Source: Erinaceus europaeus (lineage: Eukaryota; Chordata; Mammalia; Eulipotyphla; Erinaceidae). Taken from it: 64,000 nt of DNA. Below the pieces are notes generated by a model. That model did not search any database. It was not told where the DNA came from and saw nothing but the letters and a program-made list of their open reading frames with translations. The DNA lies in assembly GCF_950295315.1 (NCBI RefSeq), contig NC_080171.1, positions 32,294,361-32,358,360 on the forward strand. The letters run 5' to 3'. Below, piece by piece: positions 1-10,799 of this stretch (positions are counted from its first letter, which is position 1; every line of letters begins with the position of its first letter). The position numbers and the translations under genes are program-made.

Positions 1-45
1 AATACTTGCAATATACCAGAGCAAACAAAAATTTTTTTTTGAACA

Positions 46-3000
46 ATGGCACTACAATACATTAAATCCATAATATCAATAAATGTCAATGGCATAAACT
101 CACCCATCAAAAGGCACAGGGTGGGGGGATGGATCAGAAAACATAACCCAACCATATGCTGCTTGCAAGAATCCTATCTGTCACAACAAGATAAACAGAG
201 ACTTAAAGTGAAAGGATGGAAAACTATCAAACAGGCTAACGGACCACAAAAAAGGGCAGGAACAGCCATTCTCATCTCAGACACGATAGATTTTAAATTA
301 AATAAAGTAATAAAATATAGGCAAGGACATTACATAATGATTAGAGGATCAATCAGCCAAGAAGACTTAACAATTATTAACATCTATGCACCCAATGAGG
401 GACCATCTAAATACATCAAGCACCTACTGAAAGAATTTCAAAAATACATCAATAGTAATACAATAATAGTGGGAGACTTCAATACCCCACTCTTACACTT
501 AGAAAGATCAACAAAGCAGAAAACCAATAAAGATACAAGAGAATTGAATGAAGAGATTGACCTAGACCTCTTGGACATTTTCAGACTCCTTCTCCCCCCA
601 AAACTGGAATACACCTTCTTTTCAAATCCACATAACACATACTCAAGGATAGACCACATGTTAGGCCACAAAGACAGCATCAATAAATTCAAGAGCATTG
701 AAATCATCCCAAGTATCTTCTCAGACCACAGTGGACTAAAACTAACATTTAACAAAAAACAGAAAATTATTAAAAGTCACAGAATTTGGAAACTAAACAA
801 CATACTCCTTAAGAACCACTGGGTCAGATACTCACTCAAGCAGGAAATTCAAATGTTCCTGGAAATAAATGAAAATGAAGACACAACCTATCAAAATATT
901 TGGGACACAGCTAAAGCAGTACTGAGAGGGAAACTCATAGCCATACAATCACATATTAAACACCAAGAAGCTCAAATGAACGACCTTACTGCACACCTCA
1001 AGGACTTAGGGGAAGAGGAACAAAGGAACCCTAAAGCATCCAGAAGGACAGAAATAACTAAAGTTAGAGCAGAAATAAACAACATCAAAAATAAAAGAAC
1101 CATACAAAAGATCAATGAAGCCAAATGTTGGTTCTCTGAAAGATTAAACAAAATTGACAACCCCCTAGCCAGACTCACCAAACAAAAAAGAGAGAAGACT
1201 CAAATTAATAGAATTGTAAACAATGGAGGAGATAACACAACTGACACCACAGAAATCCAGAGAATCCTGCGATACTTCTACAAAGAACTATACGCCACCA
1301 AGCTAGAGAATCTGGAAGAAATGGAACAATTCCTAGAAGCATATGCCCTTCCAAAACTGAACCAAGAAGAACTACAAAATCTAAATGCACCAATCACAGA
1401 CAAAGAAATTGAAACCGTTATTAAGAATCTCCCCAACAACAAAAGTCCTGGACCAGATGGCTTCACAAACAAATTCTACAAAACTTTCAGGAAACAGTTA
1501 AAACCCATACTTCTTAAGCTTTTCCATAAGATTGAAGAAACAGGAATACTCCCTTCCACCTTCTATGCAGCCACATCACACTGATACCAAAAGCTGATAG
1601 GGACAGAACAAAAAAGGAAAACTACAGACCAATATCTCTGATGAACATAGATGCCAAAATATTAAACAAGATCTTAGCCAACTGGATACAGCAACATATC
1701 AAAAAGATTGTTCATCATGACCAAGTGGGATTCATCCCAGGAATGCAAGGCTTGTTCAACATCCATAAGTCAATCAATGTCATTCACCACATCAATAAAA
1801 GCAAAGCCAAAAACCACATGATTATCTCAATAGATGCAGAGAAAGCCTTTGACAAAATCCAACACCCATTCATGCTCAAAACTCTACAAAAAATGGGAAT
1901 AGATGGAAAATTCCTCAAGATAGTGGAGTCTATATATAGCAAACCTACAGCCAACATCATACTCAATGGACAGAAGCTGAAAGCATTCCCCCTCAGATCA
2001 GGGACTAGACAGGGCTGTCCACTGTCACCGTTACTCTTCAACATAGTATTGGAAGTTCTTGCCATAGCAATCAGGCAAGAGAAAGAATTCAAAGGAATAC
2101 AGATTGGAAGGGAAGAAGTCAAGCTCTCACTATTTGCAGATGATATGATAGTATACATAGAAAGACCTAAAGAATCTAGCAGAAAACTACTGGAAGTTAT
2201 TAGGCAATATAGCAAGGTATCAGGCTACAAAATCAATGTACAAAAATCAGTGGCATTTCTTTATGCAAACACTAAATCTGAAGAAGAAGACATCCAGAAA
2301 TCACTCCCATTTACTGTTTCAGCAAAATCAATCAAATACCTAGGAATAAAGTTGACCAAAGAAGTGAAAGACTTGTATGCTGAAAACTATGAGTCGCTAC
2401 TCAAGGAAATAGAAACTGGTACCAAGAAATGGAAAGATATCCCATGCTCATTGATTGGAAGGATAAATATCATCAAAATGAATATTCTCCCCAGAGCCAT
2501 ATACAAATTTAATGCAATACCCATCAAAGTTCCACCAAGCTTCTTTAAGAGAATAGAACAAACACTACAATCATTTATCTGGAACCTGAAAACACCTAGA
2601 ATTGCCAAAACCATCTTGAGGAAAAGAAACCAAAATGGAGGCATCACACTCCCAGACCTTAAAATATGTTATAAAGCCATCATCATTAAAACAGCATGGT
2701 ACTGGAACAAAAATAGGCACACAAACCAGTGGAACAGAATTGAAAGCCCAGAAATAAATCCCCACACCTATGGACATATAATTTTTGATATGGGGGCCCA
2801 AAGCATGAAATGGAAGGAGGCTCTCTTCAATAAATGGTGCTGGGAAAACTGGGTTGTAACATACAGAAGAATAAAATTGAACCACTTTATCTCACCAGAA
2901 ACAAAAATAAACTCCAAATGGATCAAAGACCTAGATGTCAGACCAGAAACAGTCAAATACTTAGAGGAAAACATTGGTAAAACACTTTCCCACCTACACC

Positions 3001-3860
3001 TCAAGGACATCTTTGATGAATCAAACCCAATTGCAAGGAAGACTAAAGCAGAAACAAACCAATGGGACTACATCAAATTGAAAAGCTTCTGCACATCCAA
3101 AGAAACTATTAAACAAACAGAGAGACCCCTCACAGAATGGGAGAAGATCTTCACATGCCATACATCAGACAAGAAATTAATCACCAAAATATATAAAGAG
3201 CTCAGCACACTTAGCACCAAAAAAGCAAATGACCCCATCCAAAAATGGGCAGAGGATATGAACAAAACATTCACCTCAGAGGAGATCCAAAAGGCTAACA
3301 AATATATGAAAAACTGCTCTAGGTCACTGATTGTCAGAGAAATGCAAATTAAGACAACACTAAGATACCACCTCACTCCTGTAAGAATGGCATACATCAA
3401 AAAGGACAGCAGCAACAAATGCTGGAGATTATGTGGGGACAGAGGAACCCTTTTACATTGCTGGTGGGAATGTAAATTGGTACAGCCTCTGTGGAGAGCA
3501 GTCTGGAAAACTCTCACAAGGCTAGACATGGACCTTCCATATGATCCAGTAATTCCTCTCTTGGGCTTATACCCCAAGGACTCCATAACACCCAACCAAA
3601 AAGAGGTGTGTACTCCTATGTTCATAGCAGCACAATTCATAATAGCTAAAACCTGGAAGCTACCCAGGTGCCCAACACCAGATGAGTGGCTGAGAAAGCT
3701 GTGGTATATATACACAATGGAATACTATGCAGCTATCAAGAACAATGAACCCACCTTCTCTGACCCATCTTGGACAGAGCTAGAAGGAATGATGTTAAGT
3801 GAACTAAGTCAGAAAGATAAAGATGAGTATGGGATGATCCCACTCATCAACAGAAGTTGA
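46..3860 (+). pseudogene. L1 ORF2 (endonuclease/reverse transcriptase), frameshifted
   Basis: L1 ORF2p nicks target DNA and reverse-transcribes L1 RNA at the nick. The first open segment (46-1584, 512 aa) carries the apurinic-type endonuclease domain, with NVNG near residue 13, QES near 42, GDFNTP near 143 and SDHSG near 227, plus the start of the RT domain. Compared with the intact copy in this window, one base is missing around 1570. This shifts frame and gives a TGA at 1582-1584. Homology continues at once in another frame to 3860, including the RT motif FADDMIVY and a C-terminal Cys/His motif. The second segment's methionine at 1641 is only the first internal ATG, not a true start. The element is not expected to be autonomous. 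Confidence 0.95.
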
Positions 3861-5198
3861 GTAAGAAGATCTGAAAGGGAAACTAAAAGCAGGACCTGAT
3901 CAAATTGTAAGTAGGGCACCAAAGTAAAAACCCTGTGGTGAGGGGTAGACATGCAGCTTCCTGGGCCAGTGGGGGGTGGGAGGGTTGGGTCACAGTCTTT
4001 TGGTGGTGGGAATGGTGTTTATGTACACTCCTAGCAAAATGTAGACATATAAATCACTAGTTAATTAATATGAGAGGGGGGAAATCAATTGTATGTCTCA
4101 AAGTTTTTCAAAACACAAACTGAATCTTTTTAATATTAGGCTGTGTATTTGATATGCAGACTCTCTCAAAAGCCTAGACCAAGTAGATTAGAAGCATCCA
4201 ATAGCACAGCTATATACAAGATACTGGGTAGTGTACAGCAAACCATAACAAAAGGACTTTTCAGAGTTAACCCAATTACCAAATAATGTGATGATAACAT
4301 TAACTATCGATTGTCTTTTTGAACCCTAAGACAGCAGGAACCTCACATCTCCACTATAGAGCCCCTACTTCCCCCAGTCCTGGAACCCTTGGATAGGGCC
4401 CACTTTCCCGTATGCCTCTCCCTATCCATATCAAATAATATTGCATCTGCCGACCACAACCTAACCAACGCAACGATTGCCAACTCAACATGCTTCACCT
4501 CAGACTGTGTCCAGAGACTTCACGTGTGGAATGACAACCCTTCAGCTTCATTACTCGGGTGAGACCTTTCCTTTTATAGTACACTCTAATTTCATCTCAG
4601 GTGGTTCACTTTCTAACAAAGTCCCAAAACCTAGATATACACCAGTTTCTGTGAGAGAGAGCTCATGTTCACACGTATCCATAAACTACTGCAAAATATA
4701 TACCTGAAAGCAGAAGTACACTAGAGTTTGCACTGAGTACCTCCCTAACACTTCCTCTCCACTATTCCAAGCTTTGGGCCCATGATTGCTCAACAATTTG
4801 TTTGGCTTTGTATGTTAACTCTCTTTTCAATCACCAGGTTCCAGATGCCATCAGGATGGTAGCCAGGCTTCCCTGGATTGAAGACCCCACCAATATGTCC
4901 TGGAGCTCAGCTTCCCCAGAGACACACCCTACTAGGGAAAGAGAGAGGCAGACTGGGAGCATGGACCGACCAGTCAACGCCCATGTTCAGCGGAGAAGCA
5001 ATTACAGAAGCCAGACCTTCTACCTTCTGCAACCCTCAATGACCCTGGGTCCATGTTCCCAGAGGGATAGAGAATGGGAAAGCTATCAGGGGAGGGGGTG
5101 GGATATGGAGATTGGGTGGTGGGAATTGTGTGGAGTTGTACCCCTCCTACCCTATGGTTTTGTTAATTCATCCTTTCTTAAAAAAATTAAAAAAAAAG
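3861..5198 (+). other. L1 3'UTR with G-rich tract and A-tail
   Basis: This follows the ORF2 stop. Two G-rich runs (about 3968-3985 and 5087-5130) could form G-quadruplexes in the sense RNA. The terminal A-rich stretch starts near 5180. The same segment recurs, in varying states of decay, at more than ten other places in the window, so it diagnoses L1 3' ends here. Confidence 0.85.
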
Positions 5199-5934
5199 AC
5201 TATCAAATTGGAGAAAAACACCAGAAATCAGTTGATCAAAGTCCAGCGTTATGATCTGAGTGACTTTGTTATTGGCTATACCCATGAGTAGTTTCATGAA
5301 GCAAATGAGAATACGAAACTCAATCATTGGTAATTTGAAGGAAAGCAAAGTACAGGAAGAGACAGAACACAGGTAGAGAACCAAACTTTCATGCCCCATG
5401 CTCTCAAGTTCACAGGGTCAAGCCCTAGTATCATCATAAGCCGGAGCTTTAGTTTTTTCTCCCTCTCTTTCTCTCTCCCTCTTTCTCATTCTCATACACA
5501 GACATCTGGAAATTGATAAATGAAAATATCTAAACATTAGGAAAGAGAGACAAATATGCATTTGTTCTCATTACAGTTGTTTAGTAACTTGTGATGAAGA
5601 CCTTGAATAGTTTTAAATTGGAGTTATTGAGGGCATACCAATTCCTGAAATGATTAACACCTATTCATGTATATTCTTTAGCTTTCACATAAATACAAAG
5701 ACTTGTGAATTTTAAGCCTAGGTCATGGAGGGGTTGCCTTTTTTTTTTTCTGAAAGTGTCCACATAGTAACTATTTCAGCCTTTGATGTACTTAGTCTTT
5801 ACAAGTAAATGGGTGTAGCTGTGTTTTAATAAAACTTTATGTATAAAAGCAAAGTAGCTCCAGGGTAAATATTTTTGTTTGCTTGTTTGCTTTGTTTTGT
5901 TTTTCCTTTTTTATTTTTTAATTTTTTTTTTTAC
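5199..5934. other. Unassigned non-coding DNA
   Basis: AT-rich sequence with a short CT-rich run near 5455-5490 and a T-run near 5740. I see no coding exon or recognisable repeat. Confidence 0.5.
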
Positions 5935-6112
5935 CAAAGCACTCATCAGCTCTGGTTTATGGTGGTGCAGGGGATTGACTGTGGGACTTAATGAATTGAA
6001 TTGAATTGAATTGAATTGAATTGAATTGAATTGAATTGAATTGAATTGAATGTGGAGTCTCAGGCATGAGGGAACTTTTCTGTAACTATAAAGCTATCTT
6101 CTGAGGCCATAG
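5935..6112 (-). mobile_element. tRNA-derived SINE (short type), split by a pentanucleotide repeat
   Basis: Read on the + strand it has the recurrent phrases 'cagctctggtttatggtggt', 'caggggattga' and 'ctcaggcatgag', shared with the copies at 25415, 26350 and 28996. The pentanucleotide array sits inside it. Confidence 0.7.
5993..6050 (+). repeat. (GAATT)n microsatellite
   Basis: An uninterrupted 58-bp pentanucleotide array of about 11.6 units, lying within a SINE. Confidence 0.98.
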
Positions 6113-6519
6113 TTTCTTAACCTCAGGCTTAAACTAGGATTTGGTAACATACAATTTTAAAATGCTGTATAAATCAGGTATATCTAAGCTTTTCTTTTCA
6201 TAAAAATCATATTCTGTATATTAATTTTGTTTACTTATTTTATTTTATTATAAGGTGTAATTATATAAGGTAAAATGAACATATCTTAAATGCAAAACTC
6301 AATGGATGTTTACAAAAATGTACATAAGGGTTCTTTATTTTTAGGTCAAAGGAAATGAATTCTTTTTTTATATTACCATTGTCCCACAGAATTGTGGAGA
6401 TATCTGGTGTATCTGGTGTTTTTTAGTCCAGCACATCTCAGACTTTTATGAGTATACAAATCATAAGGTGGGAGTCTTGTTGAAATTCATATTATAGTTC
6501 AAGTGTACTGGAATGTGTC

Positions 6520-6640
6520 CTGAGAAAATGAACCTCTGGCTTTTTGAAATCCCATACTATTACTGTGTTGCTGTTAACATATTGTTGTAGCCCTTTCAGA
6601 AGATGTTTGATGTATTTAGAAGGTCTCTCATTGGGAAGAA
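6520..6640 (-). mobile_element. L1 ORF2 endonuclease fragment
   Basis: The minus-strand translation includes [10 protein letters not shown] and NSNTVIVWDF, matching the endonuclease region of L1 ORF2 where the intact copy has GDFN. It is a short relic; one catalytic-motif residue is changed (G to W). Confidence 0.8.
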
Positions 6641-6642
6641 AA

Positions 6643-6712
6643 ATGGTTACTAGGAGCAGTGGATTGGTAGTGCCAGCACTAGTCCCAGCAGTAACTCTGG
6701 TGAAAAACAATT
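6643..6712 (+). mobile_element. SINE 3'-part fragment
   Basis: It resembles the 'aggagcagtggatt ... ccagcaataaccctgg' 3' part of the dominant SINE family. The tRNA head is missing. Confidence 0.55.
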
Positions 6713-6714
6713 CT

Positions 6715-6962
6715 TGTTTTTTTTTTTTAATTTTTATTATCTTTAATAATGAATAATAATTGCATAGAGACAGCCAGAAATTGAGAGGAAATGGGATGAC
6801 AGAGAGAGACCTGCAACACTGCTTCACCACTAGCAAAGCTTTCTTCCTACTAGAAAGCAAAGCTTTCCTCCTTATCGGTGGAGACTTGAGGCAGGGAGGC
6901 TGTAAACTGGGTCCATGCATATTGTAACATGTGTGCTCAGCCAGGTACTCCAACACCAGGCC
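6715..6962 (-). mobile_element. tRNA-derived SINE (hedgehog-like)
   Basis: T-rich start, 'gagacagccagaaattgag', 'gcttcaccact' and the tRNA-like head at the right end read on the minus strand. An internal duplication of 'agcaaagctttc' is visible at 6833-6868. Confidence 0.75.
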
Positions 6963-7635
6963 TGGATTCTTATTTCTCTAAAGAAGAAAAATAGATCTCA
7001 GGAAGAGGTTTTCACAAGTAAAAAGTTGGCCATTTTATGGAAAGTTTAAGTGCTTATTGAAAACCAGTACCTAGAACGTACCTGAAGAAAATAACAACTG
7101 GTGCCATTATAATCACACCAAGATTTTTGAGGTTTATGTTGGAGGGATTCTGTTATCATCTTGGCACTGACAGAAATGTCATCCTGACCTTGTTTCTGAA
7201 GGATGTGTTAACTTCACTAATTAAGAATCCTCCCCCACTCTCCAGTGAAACTCTCTCGAGATTGAAGGGTCTTTGATTAGTGAAATTCCCTAATTGGGTA
7301 GGACCTCTCATCATAAAATAGTCATAACATGTTGATTATAGTTTCACCATTAGGGATTCCATTGCTTAACACAAATGGATTATAACAAGAATTTGATTAA
7401 CCTAAGTCAATTTTAGCCTGAAGATATTTGGAGCCAAGAAAAAAAATCCAAGTCACTTTAGCAATCAAAGAGAGTCTAAGGAAAGAGGACAGATTTGTTC
7501 CATGATAGCAAAAATACCATAGAGTTCAGTTTGGATTTTTAAGCAATAACAATCCTTCAGTCATTGTTAATACTTCTCTCTCAACTTGCATTAATTTTAT
7601 TATGAAAATATTTATGAAGATATAAAATAAGTATA
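6963..7635. other. Unassigned non-coding DNA
   Basis: AT-rich sequence without recognised exon or repeat structure. Confidence 0.45.
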
Positions 7636-7639
7636 TAAA

Positions 7640-8455
7640 GAATTTTTTATTTATTATTATTTTATTTATAAACAGGAGACACCGACAAAACCATAGCATA
7701 AAAGGGTTACAATTCCACAAAGTTCCCACCACCAGAACTCTGTATCCCCTCCCCTCCCCTGATAGCTTTCCTATTCTTTATCCTTCTGCGAGTATCCTAT
7801 TCTTTATCCTTCTGGGACACAAGGTCATTGTGGGGTGCAGAAGGTGGAATGTCTGACTTCAGTAATTCCTTCCCCACTGAACATGGGCATTGACAGGTCC
7901 ATATTCCTAATCTGACTCTCTCTTTGCCTAGTGGGATGGTGTTCTGGGGAATCGTAGCTCCAGGACACATTGGTACTGTTATCTGTCCAGGGAAGTCTGG
8001 GTTGGCATCCTGGTAGCATCTGGAACCTATGGCTGAAAAAAGAGTTAACATATAATGCCAAACAAATTGTTGACTAATCATGAACCTAAAAGCTAGAATA
8101 GTTTATATGAAGAGTTGGGGGGTGGTCATCCACTCTGTAGATAGCTTGTAGGCTTATTTTAGTTATGTTCCAAAGGGCCTGTGGCTATTAAATTTTTTTT
8201 TTCCTTGAGCCTAAAATCTTATATGCAGGTGGATCCAAGTTACTGTCTGGGGAGATGGTGTCATGGCTGGAAATAGGACCAGAAAGGAAGAGAGTAACTC
8301 CCAAATATGGGAAAGGTGTATAAATATTGTTGACTGTAAACCTCATTGGTTTGATGTGATCTGGGTCCCATATTCAGCTTAGGAGCCTATGTGACCTCTG
8401 CATCCCTCTAGATCTGAGCTCACATTCTGTGGTCATGAGTAGGAACGCTCTTTTT
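7640..8455 (-). mobile_element. L1 3'UTR, 5'-truncated older copy (1 of a series)
   Basis: It starts with the T-rich complement of an L1 A-tail, then 'ttcccaccaccagaactctg', 'gtcattgtggggtgcagaag' and 'tgttgactaatcatg'. It then continues into an upstream 3'UTR segment shared with the next two copies (for example 'ctctgcatccct' and 'tctgtggtcatgag'). Confidence 0.85.
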
Positions 8456-9474
8456 TTAAAAATCTTTTTTAAAAAATTTTTTTTATTTATAAAAAGGAAA
8501 CATTGACAAAACCATAGGATAAGAGGGGTACAACTTTGCACAATTCCTACCACCAGACCTCCATATCCCATCCCCTCCTCTGATAGTTTCCTATTTTTTA
8601 ACCCTCTGGGAGTATGGACCCAAGATCATTGTGGGATGCAGAAGGTGGAAGGTCTGGCTTCTGTAATTGCTTCCCTGCTGAACATAGGTGTTGACAGGTT
8701 GATCCATACTCCCAACCTGTCTCTCTCTTTCCCCAGTGGGAAAGGGCTCTGGGGAAGTGGAGTTCCAAGGCACATTGGTGGGATTGTCTGTCTGGGGAAG
8801 TCTGGTCACATCCTGCTAGCATCTGGCACCTGGTGGCTGAAAAGAGAGTTAACGTACAAAGCCAAACAAATTGTTGAACAATCATGGACCTAAAGGCTGG
8901 AATAGTGCAGATGAAGTGTTGGGGGATCCTCCATTCTGTCAATAGTTAGTAGGCATATTTTAGTTATATTTCAAAGGCCCTGTAGCTATACTAGTGTTTT
9001 TTTGTTTGTTTGTTTTTTTCCTGAAATCTAATATGCAGGTGAATCCTAATTATTGTCTGGGGAGATGATGTCATGTCTGGCAAAAGGACCAGAAAGCTGG
9101 ATCAGGGAAGAGAGTAGCTCCCTAATATGGGAAAGGTGTATAAAATATTGTTAACTGTAAACCCCATCAATCTGATGTGATAGGGACCTATAATTAGCTT
9201 AGGAACCTGTGTGACCTCTGCATCCCTGTAGATCTGAGCTCACATTCTGTGGTCATGAATAGGAACATTCCATGCTGCCCCAGTATCTTCCTCAGATGTA
9301 GCATAGAGTATGTTGTTCATCCTCCCTTCAGAGGATGGAACATTCTCTACCACTGTTGACCCAAGTTGAAGGCAAGGTCCTATGGGGGCCCACAAAGGGG
9401 CCTATTTTGTTGTTCCTGATAGAAATGACCGGTATCAATGAAGAGAGGGATTTTTCAAGTTCTAGTATTTTTTT
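8456..9474 (-). mobile_element. L1 3'UTR, 5'-truncated older copy (2 of a series)
   Basis: Same organisation as the preceding copy but reaching further into the 3'UTR (to about 9470, where an LTR interrupts it). Confidence 0.85.
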
Positions 9475-9482
9475 GTTGTTGT

Positions 9483-9789
9483 TGTTGGTCATTACACCAG
9501 GCCCCCTGCTCCATTGCGTAATGTTGTGGTCTATTTACATAATCACTGTTTTGTCTGAGACCTGCCCTGCCTGCAGGGCATTGGTTTAATCCCCACTGGT
9601 TAGATGCAAGCTTGCTACTTTAGCGCTCTGCCCCCTCTCCTAGTCAATTCCTTTTTCCGACCTGCTACTTCATTCTCTGAAGGTATAAAGGCAGATTCTT
9701 TTCTGATCAATAAAAGAGAATTGGATTTCGTTCCCACTCAGCCATGAGTTCCTGGTCATCTCTTTCCTGCCCGTGAAGCTAGCTCGGCA
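9483..9789 (+). mobile_element. Probable endogenous-retrovirus solo LTR
   Basis: It begins TGTTGG and ends CTCGGCA, with a TATA-like box at 9684-9689 and AATAAA at 9709-9714. It shares blocks such as 'ggtttaatcccc' and 'gccatgagt...ctggtc' with the LTR at 33128-33629, so it is the same family. It sits between two L1 3' ends. The exact left edge is ambiguous because of a GTT run, and no clean target-site duplication is visible. Confidence 0.75.
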
Positions 9790-10690
9790 TTTATTTATAA
9801 AAAGGAAACATTGACTAAACCATAGGATAAGAGGGATACAACTTTGCACAATTCCCACTACCAGAACTCTGTATCCCGTCCCCTCCCCTGATAGCTTTCC
9901 TATTCTTTAACCCTCTTGGAGTTAAAACTTTAAAACTTGGGACCCAAAGTCATTGTGGGATGCAGAAGGTGGAAAGTCTGGCTTCTTTGATTGCTTCCCA
10001 ACTGAAGATAGGTGTTGACAGGTCGATCCATACTCCAAACTTGTCTCTCTCTTTCCCTAGTGGGGGAGTGCTCTGGGGAAGCAGAGCTCCAGGACACATT
10101 GGTGGGTTGACTGCCCAGGGAAGTCTGGTCAGCATCATGCTAGCATCTGGCACCTGGTGGCTGAAAAGAGAGTTAATATACAAAGCCAAGCAAATTGTTG
10201 ACCAATCATGGACCTAAAGGCTGGAATAGTGCAGATGAAGAGTTGGAGGGGGTCCTCCATTTTGTAGATAGCAGTAGACAAAATTTAGTTAAATTCCAAA
10301 GGGCCTATGGCTATACTAGTTTTTTTTCTTTTTTCTTTTTTTTTTCCCCTGAGCCTGAAATCTGATATGCATGTGGATCCAAGTTATTGTGTGGGGAGAT
10401 GATGTCATGGCTGGAAAAAGACCAGAAAGCTGGATCAGGGAAGAGAGTAGCTCTCTTATATAGGAAAGGGGTATAAATAATGTTGAGTGTAAACCCCATC
10501 AATTTGATGTGATCTGGGGCCCATAATCAGCTTAGGAGCGTGTGTGACCTCTGTATCCCTATAGATCTGAGCTCACACTGTGGTCATGAGTAGGAAAATT
10601 CTAGGCTGCCCCATTATTGACCCATCTTCCTCAGCTGTAGCATAGATTATGTTGTTCAGCCTCCTTTCGGAGGATGTTCTTTCTTGCATT
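9790..10690 (-). mobile_element. L1 3'UTR, 5'-truncated older copy (3 of a series)
   Basis: Begins 'tttatttataaaaaggaaac' directly after the LTR and repeats the same ordered blocks as copies 1 and 2. A T-rich run lies at 10321-10346. Confidence 0.85.
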
Positions 10691-10799
10691 TTAAGTCACA
10701 GCTATACCAATTACTACTTCTAAATGTCTTTCCTTTGTTCCTCTCTTCTTTCTGGGTAGTGATAGAACTGGGTTTCAGAGTCCTATAATCATCTTTCCC

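Larger units (their letters stand above)
1..5198 (+). mobile_element. L1 (LINE-1) retrotransposon, 3' portion, ORF2 frameshifted
   Basis: The left window edge cuts this L1 just upstream of ORF2, so ORF1 and the 5'UTR are not visible. ORF2 runs from 46 to 3860 but is broken near 1570. A long G-rich 3'UTR (3861 to about 5175) follows, ending in an A-rich tail at 5180-5198. The protein and 3'UTR are closely similar to the full-length minus-strand L1 at 52737-60285, so both belong to the same young family. The flanking target-site duplication cannot be tested because the 5' end lies outside the window. Confidence 0.95.

Noticed and set aside
5993..6050. CRISPR-like array.
   Set aside because: A simple pentanucleotide repeat with no spacers, in a mammalian genome.
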